A DNA stretch of 64,000 bases from the NCBI GenBank assembly GCA_964555645.1, contig CAZKTA010000001.1, forward strand, positions 310,001 through 374,000, in the 5' to 3' direction. This document shows positions 1 through 8,714 of this stretch, one piece after another (within the stretch, counting starts at the first letter, position 1; each line of letters starts with the position of its first letter). The position numbers and the translations under genes are program-made. The notes beneath the pieces were generated by a model. It was given only the letters and a program-made list of their open reading frames with translations, searched no databases and was not told the origin of the DNA. Source of the DNA: DTLC01 sp964555645 (GTDB lineage: Bacteria; Verrucomicrobiota; Verrucomicrobiia; Limisphaerales; DTLC01).

Positions 1-1
1 A

Positions 2-1039
2 GGTGCGGCTATAACTGCGCTTGTGCTCAGTTGGTGGCTCGGCCCGAAAATGATTGCGTGGCTGAAATATCACTTCGGCCAGAATTACCTCGACCGCGCG
101 GAGGCTCAGGGGGATTTAAAGCGGCCAACCACGGCAAAGCTCGGCACGCCGACCATGGGCGGGTTGCTGATCATTTTGACGTTGAATTTTTCAACCTTGG
201 TTTGGGCGCAATGGAACACGCTGGTGCAACTTACACTGTTGTCAGTGGTTGTTTTGACCGGGTTGGGGTTTTACGACGATTACCAGAAGGTCGTTCGGGC
301 AAACCCGAGCGGTGTAACTACCCTGGTCAAACTCAGCGTGCAAACTCTGCTGGCGCTGTTTATTGGATTGTATCTTTGGCTTGTGCCAGCCACAAGCAAG
401 CTTGTGGCGGACATTATGGTGCCGTTTTACAAGTACCCGCTTGCGACTGGTGTTGCTGCAATCGGCATCCTAATCACCGTGGTGGCAATTGTGGGCAGTT
501 CAAACGCAGTGAACCTAACCGATGGATTGGACGGGCTTGCAATCGGATGCACAACAATAGTCGCATTTGCATTTCTTGCGATGACCTACTTGGCAGGGAA
601 TTTTCGCACCGCAATGTACCTGCAAATTCCATACGTACCAGGGGCGGGCGAGCTTACTGTGTTCTGCGCGGCCATGATCGGAGCTGGCATGGGCTTTTTG
701 TGGTACAACTGTCATCCGGCGCAGGTGTTTATGGGCGACACCGGTTCACTTCCGCTGGGCGGCGCCCTTGGGATTATTGCGGTGCTGATTCACCAGCCGT
801 TTGTGCTGCTGATTGCCGGTGGCGTGTTCGTCTTGGAAGCAGTATCGGTCATCATTCAGGTAGGCTACTTCAAATATACCAAGGCACGGTACGGAGTTGG
901 CAGACGCGTGTTTCTGATGTCGCCGTTACACCATCATTTCGAGAAGAAAAACTGGCACGAATCACAGGTTGTCACACGGTTTTACATCCTGTGCGTGCTG
1001 TTTGTGTTAATTGCACTCAGTACACTCAAGATCAGATGA
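2..1039 (+). CDS. mraY: Phospho-N-acetylmuramoyl-pentapeptide transferase MraY (5' end cut by window)
   Basis: MraY transfers phospho-MurNAc-pentapeptide from UDP to undecaprenyl phosphate in the inner membrane, giving lipid I. The frame is open to the window edge, and the residues before the GTG at 23 (ITALV then LSWWLGPKMI) resemble the usual first membrane helix, so the true start lies upstream. Numbering from the GTG, visible family motifs are KLGTPTMGG (39-47), the catalytic DDxxK (Asp85, Asp86, Lys89), NAVNLTDGLDGLA (161-173), FMGDTGS, and the histidine motif SPLHHHFE near the C-terminus. Hydrophobic segments run throughout, as expected for a ten-helix protein. It is the first gene of the division and wall cluster here; the usual next gene, murD, is missing. 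Confidence 0.97.
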   Translation, partial: GAAITALVLSWWLGPKMIAWLKYHFGQNYLDRAEAQGDLKRPTTAKLGTPTMGGLLIILTLNFSTLVWAQWNTLVQLTLLSVVVLTGLGFYDDYQKVVRANPSGVTTLVKLSVQTLLALFIGLYLWLVPATSKLVADIMVPFYKYPLATGVAAIGILITVVAIVGSSNAVNLTDGLDGLAIGCTTIVAFAFLAMTYLAGNFRTAMYLQIPYVPGAGELTVFCAAMIGAGMGFLWYNCHPAQVFMGDTGSLPLGGALGIIAVLIHQPFVLLIAGGVFVLEAVSVIIQVGYFKYTKARYGVGRRVFLMSPLHHHFEKKNWHESQVVTRFYILCVLFVLIALSTLKIR

Positions 1040-1313
1040 GGCTTGATAGTGTCAGTTTTGTGCCGTTGGCGGTACAAACCAGCTTTGGTACGGCTGGGTT
1101 TTGCGGCCGAATTAGCCGGTTACCGACCGCAATTTGTAGTAGTGACATTGACTTTGACGCCAATTAGTATGGCGTCGTTGGCTTTGAACAACAAAATGTT
1201 GGTGTTTGCAAAAGACCAATTTGCGCCGGAGTTTCTTGAGGGGAAACCCCGCCGCAATAGACGTTAAAAAATCAATTCCTCGAGAAAGAAATTTAACAAC
1301 AAAATCAAGTGTT

Positions 1314-2093
1314 ATGAGTGAACCAAGCTTTAACAATCAGGCGAATCAAACGATCGATCCGCGAAACGAAGGTCGTGCACGGTTGCGTGTGGCAATTTTT
1401 GTTGTGTTGGGACTTCACCTGGCATTGTTGTCAGGCTTACTAATACTCGGCTGCAAACGTGAGGAACCAATTCCGCCAGCTGAGCAACCGACGTACACCG
1501 CGCCGCTGTTTGAACCTACAAATGTGCCCACGATCCAAACATCTGCGCCGCCGGTGGGGCCTACAGTTGTTGAGCCGGTACCGACTGTGCCGACACAACC
1601 TGTGCCTGAGTCAGCACCAAGTCCGACCGAATACACGGTTGAATCGGGCGACACGTTCTACAGCATCGGCAAAAAATTTGGTGTGAGCTATCTTGCCATC
1701 GAGGCGGCAAACCCTGATGTTGACCCGCGCAAACTTAGGCCTGGCCAAAAGATAATAATCCCAGCACAAACAACACCCCATATTTCAACCGGACCAGGTA
1801 CAGCGCCTGCGCCGACGGCTGTTGGTCAGGAAACAATCTATGTCGTTAAGTCAGGTGATACTTTGACTAAGATCGCCAGACAATTCGGCGTGACCGTGAA
1901 TGCAATTAGGCGGGCCAACAACCTCACCACAGACAGGATCAAGGTCGGCGACAAGCTGAAGATACCAGCTCGGGCAACCGAACCTACTGCACCGGCGCCT
2001 GTTGCGCCAACGCCAACTCCGCAAGGTGGGCAACCGGTGCCAGTTCAACCTTTGGGTGCAACACAGCCTGTGGCCAGCCCAGCCCCGGCTTAG
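1314..2093 (+). CDS. Membrane-anchored protein with two LysM domains, probable lipoprotein
   Basis: A 259-residue envelope protein likely to bind peptidoglycan. I start it at the ATG at 1314; the frame is open further upstream but that part has no protein character. A basic stretch is followed by a hydrophobic segment (about 26-46) ending in LILG-Cys47, close to a lipobox, so it may be a lipoprotein; leucine at position -2 is unusual and a plain membrane anchor is possible. A Pro/Thr-rich linker leads to LysM 1 (about 107-150, starting YTVESGDTFYSIGKKFGV) and LysM 2 (about 176-220, starting YVVKSGDTLTKIARQFGV), then a Pro/Ala-rich tail. LysM domains are known to bind GlcNAc-containing glycans. 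It sits between mraY and ftsW, where murD is normally found. Confidence 0.88.
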   Translation: MSEPSFNNQANQTIDPRNEGRARLRVAIFVVLGLHLALLSGLLILGCKREEPIPPAEQPTYTAPLFEPTNVPTIQTSAPPVGPTVVEPVPTVPTQPVPESAPSPTEYTVESGDTFYSIGKKFGVSYLAIEAANPDVDPRKLRPGQKIIIPAQTTPHISTGPGTAPAPTAVGQETIYVVKSGDTLTKIARQFGVTVNAIRRANNLTTDRIKVGDKLKIPARATEPTAPAPVAPTPTPQGGQPVPVQPLGATQPVASPAPA

Positions 2094-2132
2094 TAGTTTT
2101 CAGGTAGTTCAGTTGGTCGGCCAACTTAAGCC

Positions 2133-3299
2133 GTGACACACAACCCGAATATAGCCTTGCGCTTTGCCGTTGGAGCCATTGTGTTGGCGACGGGTGTGTT
2201 ATTGTCTTTTGGACTTGTAATGGTCTACAGCACCACCATGGTTCAGTGGGGTACATATTATCTCACCCGACAGCTTATGTGGGCATTGTTGGGTGTGGGT
2301 GTGTGTGTCGTTGCCGCAACGCTTGATTACGCTTTGTTCAAGAAACTTGCGTGGCTGTTGTTTTTTGCTGCGGTTGTATTTTTGGTGCTTGTGTTGGTGT
2401 CGCCTTTGGGTATCGAACGCAATAATGCAAGACGCTGGTTTGGCTACGGCAGAACCTCGCTGTTCCAACCGTCTGAACTTGCAAAGTTGGCGCTTATCAT
2501 TCTGCTGGCGTGGTACTGCGACAGGTTCGAACGCCAGATGAAATCATTCCGGCGCGGTTTGCTTGTGCCCGGGCTGTTGATTGGATTGGTTGGTGGTCTT
2601 GTTTTTGTCGAGCCTGACTTTGGTACGGGGATTTTGATCGGCACAATAGGCGGTGCGATGCTGATTGTTGCCGGGGTGAGCCTTCGGCATGCTGTGCCGT
2701 TGGCGCTTTGTGCACTTTTGGGACTTGGAATGTTCGCGTGGCACAACCCGAAGTGCTTTGAGCGGATAATACCCGGCTGGCTCGATCAAGAGAAAAACAA
2801 GGAGGGTGCAGCTTACCAGTCTTACCAGGCGAAACTCGCGATAGGATCAGGTGGCTGGAAGGGCCTTGGCATAGCCAACGGGGTGCACAAGCTCGGTTTT
2901 GTACCCGAGGCACACACGGATTTCATTTTTTCTGTGATTGGCGAGGAAACTGGTCTTATTGGGACGTTGGGTGTGATAGCGGGTTTCGCAGTATTTGTTG
3001 TGAGCGGGATTATAACTGCCAAGTATGCCCGAGACACCTTTGGGACGTTATTGGCTTTTGGTATTACGTTTTGGATCGGGTTGCAAGCAGCGATTAATAT
3101 TGGTGTTGTAACGAGTGCGCTGCCAAACAAGGGACTGCCCTTGCCGCTCATCAGCTACGGCGGGTCGAATCTTGTTGTTACTCTTTGCAGTGTGGGGATC
3201 CTGTTGAGCATCGGGCTGCGTGCGTTGGCTTGCCAGAGTGCCCATTTTGAAGAGGTTGAACCGGACGAAATTGCTGAACCGGAACTTAGCCGATGCTAG
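2133..3299 (+). CDS. ftsW: SEDS-family peptidoglycan glycosyltransferase FtsW
   Basis: FtsW polymerises lipid II at the septum together with a class B penicillin-binding protein. The 388-residue product is strongly hydrophobic with about ten membrane segments. It carries SEDS landmarks: the loop AYQSYQAKLAIGSGGWKGLG, the stretch FVPEAHTDFIFSVIGEETG, and the C-terminal PNKGLPLPLISYGGSNL. The start is a GTG, 39 bases after the LysM gene. Its stop overlaps the murG start by seven bases, so the two are probably translationally coupled. The position before murG favours FtsW over RodA. It has a short acidic cytoplasmic tail. Confidence 0.95.
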   Translation: MTHNPNIALRFAVGAIVLATGVLLSFGLVMVYSTTMVQWGTYYLTRQLMWALLGVGVCVVAATLDYALFKKLAWLLFFAAVVFLVLVLVSPLGIERNNARRWFGYGRTSLFQPSELAKLALIILLAWYCDRFERQMKSFRRGLLVPGLLIGLVGGLVFVEPDFGTGILIGTIGGAMLIVAGVSLRHAVPLALCALLGLGMFAWHNPKCFERIIPGWLDQEKNKEGAAYQSYQAKLAIGSGGWKGLGIANGVHKLGFVPEAHTDFIFSVIGEETGLIGTLGVIAGFAVFVVSGIITAKYARDTFGTLLAFGITFWIGLQAAINIGVVTSALPNKGLPLPLISYGGSNLVVTLCSVGILLSIGLRALACQSAHFEEVEPDEIAEPELSRC

Positions 3300-4477
3300 G
3301 TGCACGCACACAGTACAGCGTTGCAATTGCCTGCGGTGGCACGGGTGGGCATCTTTTCCCTGGACTTGCTGTGGCCGAAGAGTTGGGTCGGCTCAACGTT
3401 GCTGTATCACTGTTGGTTTCACCCAAGGACGTTGACCAACGCGCTGTACAAGCGGTGCTCGGGAGGTCTGGGGTGAGTGTTGTAACCCTGCCAGCAGCTG
3501 CATTTCAAACCGGCAGCAGAATCGCTTTCATTCGCGGGCTTGTTAGATCGTACCGGCTGGTGTCGGGTGCATTTCGCAAGACGCCGCCCGTGGCAGTCCT
3601 TGCGATGGGCGGTTTTACAAGCGTTGCACCTGTGTTGGCCGGCAGACGCATCGGCGCGCGGGTGTTTCTCCACGAATCAAACGTTGTGCCGGGACGTGCA
3701 AACCAGTTTATTGCGCGGTTTGCTGATGAAGCTTTTCTTGGCTTTGCCGAAGCAGCACAGCGGCTTAACTGCAGAAAAAAGACCGTCACAGGCACCCCAG
3801 TACGAGCTGAAATCACAAGGCGTGACCTCGCCCAAAGTCGTGTTGCGCTTGGGCTTAAGCCAGACAGCCCGACGGTGCTTGTGATGGGCGGGAGTCAGGG
3901 TGCAACAGCGATCAACAATCTTGTGGCGGCTACTGTGGTTGAGATAAATAAGAGGCTTCCGTCCGTACAGTGGATTCACCTGACCGGGCCGAAAGACCAG
4001 GAAAGCCTCAAGGCAATTTATGCGCAGGCCGGCGTCAGGTCCATAGTAATGGCGTTTTGTGATAAAATTCATCTTGCGCTGGGGGCGGCCACGGTGGCAG
4101 TTAGCCGGGCCGGCGCATCTGCGCTTGCCGAATTTGCAGCAGTGCAACTGCCTGCAATTCTGATCCCGTATCCCAAGGCAGCTGGCAACCATCAGTTGCA
4201 TAACGCGCGTACATTTGAGCGTGCCGGGGCAGCTATTGTTCTTGAGCAACACACTGCAAAACCGGAGTTGCTTACGCGGACTGTGACGGAACTTGTTGAG
4301 AACACCGAGCTGCAACAAAAAATGCGGGCAGCACTTGGGCAGTTGCACAAGCCAAATTCTGCGGGTGAGATTGCAGACGCCATTTTGGGTGTTGTTATGC
4401 CTAAAGGGCGGTTGGCTTGCGAGTGCATTAGCGCAACTTCACCGCCGCCGAATCAGCATCTGTCTGTTATGCCGTGA
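3293..4477 (+). CDS. murG: UDP-GlcNAc:undecaprenyl-pyrophosphoryl-MurNAc-pentapeptide GlcNAc transferase MurG
   Basis: MurG adds GlcNAc to lipid I on the inner face of the membrane to make lipid II. The protein (394 residues) shows the GT-B fold landmarks: the N-terminal glycine loop CGGTGGHLFPGLAVAEEL, HESNVVPGRANQ, TGTPVR before the second domain, MGGSQGA for the C-domain loop, and the UDP-GlcNAc-binding stretch SRAGASALAEFAA with IPYPKAAGNHQ. It overlaps ftsW by seven bases and murB by four. About 25 residues at the end (after GEIADAILGVV) look unconserved and Pro/Ser-rich. This tail abuts murB exactly where murC would normally lie, so it may be a relic of the deletion junction; that is inference. 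Confidence 0.95.
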   Translation: MLGARTQYSVAIACGGTGGHLFPGLAVAEELGRLNVAVSLLVSPKDVDQRAVQAVLGRSGVSVVTLPAAAFQTGSRIAFIRGLVRSYRLVSGAFRKTPPVAVLAMGGFTSVAPVLAGRRIGARVFLHESNVVPGRANQFIARFADEAFLGFAEAAQRLNCRKKTVTGTPVRAEITRRDLAQSRVALGLKPDSPTVLVMGGSQGATAINNLVAATVVEINKRLPSVQWIHLTGPKDQESLKAIYAQAGVRSIVMAFCDKIHLALGAATVAVSRAGASALAEFAAVQLPAILIPYPKAAGNHQLHNARTFERAGAAIVLEQHTAKPELLTRTVTELVENTELQQKMRAALGQLHKPNSAGEIADAILGVVMPKGRLACECISATSPPPNQHLSVMP

Positions 4478-5421
4478 AAGCGTGTGTAACAAGCAAAGCC
4501 TTTAGTAGGACACATGCAGCCGAGCTTGCTGCCCAACTGTGCAGCTGTGTATCAGCCAGCACTGTGGTGCGGGCGGGCGAACCACTTGCGCTCCACACCA
4601 CATTGCGGGTTGGTGGACCGGCCGACGTTTACGTTGAGCCAGCTTGCGAGGAGGACCTGAGTGCTGTGTTGTTGTTTTGTCGTGAACATCATTTGCCGTG
4701 GCTGGTGATTGGACGTGGGTCAAACCTTCTTGTCAAAGACGGCGGAGTCCGAGGCGTTGTGATTTGCCTGGCAGGGGCGGCATTCAGCAGGATCGAATTG
4801 GCCGGGCACCGCCTTGTGTGTGGCGCTGGGGCGAAATTAAGGGCCGTATCGGATGCAGCCACAACCCATGGCTTAAGCGGGTTTGAATTTATGGATGGAA
4901 TTCCGGGTAGCGTTGGGGGCGCGTTGCGTATGAACGCGGGTGCAATGGGTGCATGGACGCTGGATGTTGTTGAGCGCGTACGATGCATGGGGCGTGATGG
5001 CATAGCCAGGGAAGTTACGCGAGCTGAATTGATTGGCGAATATCGTGGGTGCGCGTTTTTTGATGAGCACATAGCTTTGAGCGCGGTATTTTGTGGGCAA
5101 CGAGCCGACCCAGCTCAAATTGCTGAGCGAGTTAGTTTATTCAGGCAAAAACGGTTGCAGACACAGCCTGTTGGGCCGAGTGCAGGCTGCGTTTTCAAGA
5201 ATCCACACTGCATACCCGCTGGTAGGTTGATTGACGAGCTTGGGCTTAAATGCACGCGCATAGGCGGTGCATACGTGTCTGATAAACATGCGAATTTCAT
5301 CCTTACAGACCAAGGTGCAACGGCAACAGACGTACTTAGGTTGATCGAGTTGATCAGGGAACGCGTCAGGTCGGAACGCGGTATTGAATTGGAGCCCGAG
5401 GTGCGGGTTGTGGGTGAGTAG
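4474..5421 (+). CDS. murB: UDP-N-acetylenolpyruvoylglucosamine reductase MurB
   Basis: MurB reduces UDP-GlcNAc-enolpyruvate to UDP-MurNAc with NADPH and bound FAD in the cytosol. The 315-residue protein begins at a GTG inside the murG stop (GTGA overlap). FAD-domain motifs are LHTTLRVGGPAD (40-51), GRGSNLLVKDGG (80-91) and GFEFMDGIPGSVGGALRMNAG. The substrate-domain YRGCAF is at 190-195 and the C-terminal EPEVR holds Glu309. The active-site motif is PSAGCVFKNP, so the usual catalytic serine proton donor is Cys239 (codon 5188-5190). Overall order and length resemble the shorter type of MurB. It is co-transcribed with murG and ddl. Confidence 0.95.
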   Translation: MKACVTSKAFSRTHAAELAAQLCSCVSASTVVRAGEPLALHTTLRVGGPADVYVEPACEEDLSAVLLFCREHHLPWLVIGRGSNLLVKDGGVRGVVICLAGAAFSRIELAGHRLVCGAGAKLRAVSDAATTHGLSGFEFMDGIPGSVGGALRMNAGAMGAWTLDVVERVRCMGRDGIAREVTRAELIGEYRGCAFFDEHIALSAVFCGQRADPAQIAERVSLFRQKRLQTQPVGPSAGCVFKNPHCIPAGRLIDELGLKCTRIGGAYVSDKHANFILTDQGATATDVLRLIELIRERVRSERGIELEPEVRVVGE

Positions 5422-5482
5422 AGGTGAGCAACGTTTGGCTTCGCAGTGCTGGTGGTTTTGCAAGCTACAGACATGGTGTCAG

Positions 5483-6406
5483 ATGCACGAACGGCTTAAC
5501 ATAACTGTGATGCTTGGCGGCCCGAGCGCCGAACGCGAGATCTCGCTTCGCTCGGGTGCTGCAGTGGCGCAGGCATTGCGCTCTTTGGGGCATACAGTGC
5601 ACGAGCTCGACCCGAAGGACGCCTCTTGGGTTTTGCCAGTTGGTACGGACGTGGTTTTTTTGGCGTTGCACGGTACATATGGCGAAGATGGCACAGTGCA
5701 ACAGTCTCTCGATGCACTTGGAGTGCCATATACCGGCTGTGACGCGGAGGCAAGTCGGGTTGCGTTTGATAAATTGCTTGCAAAACAACGATTTGTTGCC
5801 GCTGGTGTGCCTACGGCAAGGTACACTACGGTTACTTCGCCCGAGGCGAGCTGGCCGATAGGATGGGATCCGCCTGTGGTGCTGAAGCCGGTCAGACAAG
5901 GCTCAAGTGTGGGGCTACAGTTTGTCGAGCGTGTATCTGATTGGGCTGGAGCGTTAAGTGAAGCTTTCCGGCACGACACGCAGGTGTTGGTTGAGGAAAA
6001 AATCACAGGCCGTGAAGTAACAGTTGGGATTTTAGGTGAGCAACCTTTGCCGATTGTTGAAGTGCGGCCGAAGTCGGGGCGGTACGATTATCGCAGCAAA
6101 TACACCATAGGTGCAACCGAGTATTTGTGTCCTGCACCTTTTGATGCGGAAGCGACCGCCCGTATTCAGTCTGTCGGCCTGGCTGCGTTTAGGGCGATCG
6201 GCGGGCGCGATTACGCCCGTGTTGACATGATGGTAACGTCAGACGGGCAACCTGTTGTTCTGGAGGTAAACACGTTGCCGGGAATGACGGAGACAAGCTT
6301 GTTGCCGAAAGCAGCAGCAGCAGCAGGGATTTCTTATGCCGAGTTATGCGAGCGGATGGTTAAGCTTGCATTGAGGCGTGCGCCGGCTGTTAAGTGCAGT
6401 GGTTAA
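5483..6406 (+). CDS. ddl: D-alanine--D-alanine ligase
   Basis: Ddl joins two D-alanines with ATP to supply the terminal dipeptide of the wall precursor. The frame is open from 5384, but the ATG at 5483 gives 307 residues, the usual length, and places the conserved ITVMLGGPSAEREISLRSG at the N-terminus. ATP-grasp features are FLALHGTYGEDGTVQ, KPVRQGSSVGL (phosphate loop), the omega-loop-like SGRYDYRSKYTIGATEY, and the metal-binding ARVDMMV and VLEVNTLPGMTETSLLP. It follows murB by about 60 bases. In chlamydiae ddl is fused to murC; here it is free-standing and no murC is seen. Confidence 0.95.
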   Translation: MHERLNITVMLGGPSAEREISLRSGAAVAQALRSLGHTVHELDPKDASWVLPVGTDVVFLALHGTYGEDGTVQQSLDALGVPYTGCDAEASRVAFDKLLAKQRFVAAGVPTARYTTVTSPEASWPIGWDPPVVLKPVRQGSSVGLQFVERVSDWAGALSEAFRHDTQVLVEEKITGREVTVGILGEQPLPIVEVRPKSGRYDYRSKYTIGATEYLCPAPFDAEATARIQSVGLAAFRAIGGRDYARVDMMVTSDGQPVVLEVNTLPGMTETSLLPKAAAAAGISYAELCERMVKLALRRAPAVKCSG

Positions 6407-6511
6407 AAACTGTTTGGCCGAGCGTGCGCTGCTGGAGATGCAATTGAGGTGGATTGTGTGGTTTTTGATGTAGGTCAAGAATGTTTGCTGAAAGGTGATG
6501 GGTTTTGAGCG

Positions 6512-7480
6512 ATGTGGTTTTTCAGGAACAAACAATCAAACCGGCGTTTAGGCAGGCGCGAGTTGCTTGATGTGAAGGCGCGTTCAGCCGCGGTACGACG
6601 GAGGCGGCTGCATTGGAGTGCGGTCGCGTTTGGTTTATCTATTGGGACGGTCTTATTTGGGTATTTAGCTTGGCAGACAGTTAACTGGTCACTCGAGAGG
6701 TTTGTTTACCAAAACCCGGCCTATGCGATTAACCGGATTGACGTTTACACCGACGGCGTAATTTCGCCTGAACAAATCCGGCTTTGGACGGGTGTCAGGC
6801 CAGGGCAAAATCTGCTTGCCCTGGACCTTTCGGCTGTCAAGAGGAACCTGGAACGAGTGCCGCATGTTAAGGTGGCAGCAGTCGAGCGTGTATTGCCCCA
6901 CACGTTGCGGATTCGTGTAATCGAACGCGAACCGTTGGCTGTTGTTTACTTGCCGCAACAGCGTGCGTCAGGTGGATTTGAAATGCAGGCACTGTTTCTG
7001 GATGAGGACGGCTATGTACTTCCACCGCTTGGCAAATCGCAATGTGTTGGGCCCAGTGCGCAATTTGCCGAGCAGTACCCGGTAATTTTGGGTATTAAGC
7101 CTGCGGAACTTGCGCCGGGTAAACGCCTTGACCTGAGCACGCACAGAAATTTGAAAGCCGCGTTGGACTTGATCGTCGCATTCGACCGGTCGCAAATGGT
7201 TGGTTTGGACAGCCTCCAGTGCATTGACATTTCGTCTGCAGATGTGCTGGAGGTTACAACACAGCAAGGGGCTAAAATCACTTTTCCAGTTTCAGGGCTC
7301 GCCAGGCAATTGCGGCGTTGGCGCGAGATTTACGAGCTTGGTCAACGACTTGGCCGCACGATTGCATCGGTTGACCTGGCTGTATCGGATAACATCCCGG
7401 TGCGGTGGGCCAATGCGCGGCCAAACTCGGCTGGCCAGGAGCAACCAAAACAAAACCACACAAGCAAGCGCGATGTTTAA
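6512..7480 (+). CDS. ftsQ: Cell division protein FtsQ (POTRA domain)
   Basis: FtsQ is a single-pass division protein that links early septal ring components to the wall machinery through a periplasmic POTRA domain. The 322-residue product has a basic N-terminus (Arg/Lys-rich to residue 32), one membrane segment (about 35-56), and a POTRA-like region (about 71-140) containing YAINRIDVYTDGVISPEQI, VPHVKVAAVERVLPHTLRI and VIEREPLAV. The rest matches the FtsQ beta domain only loosely, as usual for this variable family. It follows ddl by about 105 bases and overlaps ftsA by eight bases. Identity rests on the POTRA pattern plus position. Confidence 0.88.
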   Translation: MWFFRNKQSNRRLGRRELLDVKARSAAVRRRRLHWSAVAFGLSIGTVLFGYLAWQTVNWSLERFVYQNPAYAINRIDVYTDGVISPEQIRLWTGVRPGQNLLALDLSAVKRNLERVPHVKVAAVERVLPHTLRIRVIEREPLAVVYLPQQRASGGFEMQALFLDEDGYVLPPLGKSQCVGPSAQFAEQYPVILGIKPAELAPGKRLDLSTHRNLKAALDLIVAFDRSQMVGLDSLQCIDISSADVLEVTTQQGAKITFPVSGLARQLRRWREIYELGQRLGRTIASVDLAVSDNIPVRWANARPNSAGQEQPKQNHTSKRDV

Positions 7481-8699
7481 TCAAAAACCGATCATTGTCG
7501 GACTCGAGATCGGCACATCAAAAGTGTGTGCTGCAGTGGGCGAGTTTGATCCTGAATTATCTAGCCTGAAGATAATCGGCTTAGGTCAAGCATGTTCACG
7601 CGGTGTGCGCAAGGGCGAAATTGTTGACCCTGAACTGGCCGAAGAAGACATTCGCGCTGCTATTGCGCAGGCTGAACAGATGGCAGATGTCGAGGTGCGT
7701 AGTGTTGTGTTGGGGGTGACTGGTAGTCACCTGCGCGCGCAAAACAATCGCGGTCTGCACCCGATTTTTTCCGCCGATCGCGTGATTACCGAAGATGACG
7801 TTCAGCACGTCATCAAGAATGCGAAGGTGGTGAATCTGCCTGCGCAAGACGTGATTGTGCACACGATTCGGCAACATTTTTTTGTAGATGGGCAGGGTGG
7901 CATTTCGAATCCAGTCGGTATGCTTGGTACAAAGCTGGAAGTCGAGATGCATGTCATGCACGGTAACCAAAATAGACTCCAAAATGCAATTCGCGTCGTC
8001 AAAGGGCTTCAGCTTGAGGTCGAGGACATTGTGTTCAACGGACTTGCTTCTGCGCTTGCCCTACTGACAAATGAAGCCAAGGAACTGGGCGCGCTGGTCA
8101 TAGACATTGGCGCGGGCACGACAGATTACGCACTGTATGCGCAAGGTGTTATCAGGCACACAGGCGTAATTGCAGTTGGAGGCGACCATTTGTCGAACGA
8201 CATAGCCATCGGATTGCGCGTGCCACTGAGCCGGGCCGAACAATTGAAAATTGAGTGCGGGGCTGCGCTGGTCGATGATGAATGCAGAGGCAAAACGATC
8301 TCCATCAAGAACGGCGACGGTACACCTCTGAGGACCATCAGCCTTGAAAACCTGCGCACGATAATGGCGTTGCGTGTGGAGGAAATCTTTCAGATCGTGG
8401 CGGAGCAGTTGCATGAGGCCGGGTTGTTGGATTACCTGCGCGCGGGCGTGTTTTTGTGCGGGGGCGGCGCGCGAATCCCGAATGTGACAACGGTTGCCGA
8501 GCGAATTTTCCAGGCACCCGCGCAAATTGGCCGCGCCAACGCAATCAACGGGTTGATTTCGACCCTTGACCAGCCAGAATTTGCAACAGCGATCGGTCTT
8601 CTGAAGTTTGGATCGTTCAAGCACAAGGGAGACACCTATAAGGCAAGTTTGTCCACCGGGCTTAAGGGCACAATAAGTCAGTTATTTCGCAGGCTTTAA
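7473..8699 (+). CDS. ftsA: Cell division protein FtsA
   Basis: FtsA is an actin-like ATPase that tethers the Z ring to the membrane. The frame is open much further upstream, but the ATG at 7473, overlapping the end of ftsQ, gives 408 residues starting with the phosphate-1 motif IIVGLEIGTSKVCAAVGE. Other landmarks are IDIGAGTTDYALY (phosphate 2), CGGGARIPNV (adenosine motif), and a C-terminal amphipathic segment ending GTISQLFRRL, which fits the membrane-targeting helix. This FtsA looks ordinary, in contrast to the FtsZ-like partner encoded directly downstream. Confidence 0.95.
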   Translation: MFNQKPIIVGLEIGTSKVCAAVGEFDPELSSLKIIGLGQACSRGVRKGEIVDPELAEEDIRAAIAQAEQMADVEVRSVVLGVTGSHLRAQNNRGLHPIFSADRVITEDDVQHVIKNAKVVNLPAQDVIVHTIRQHFFVDGQGGISNPVGMLGTKLEVEMHVMHGNQNRLQNAIRVVKGLQLEVEDIVFNGLASALALLTNEAKELGALVIDIGAGTTDYALYAQGVIRHTGVIAVGGDHLSNDIAIGLRVPLSRAEQLKIECGAALVDDECRGKTISIKNGDGTPLRTISLENLRTIMALRVEEIFQIVAEQLHEAGLLDYLRAGVFLCGGGARIPNVTTVAERIFQAPAQIGRANAINGLISTLDQPEFATAIGLLKFGSFKHKGDTYKASLSTGLKGTISQLFRRL

Positions 8700-8714
8700 G
8701 GTGCGTTGCTTCAA

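Noticed and set aside
31..1167. Long open frame overlapping mraY in another frame
   Set aside because: Its product is rich in Cys, Arg and His with no family features, while the mraY frame carries every family motif.
3677..4348. 223-codon open frame antisense to murG
   Set aside because: Shadow frame with Cys/His/Arg-rich composition; murG is unambiguous on the other strand.
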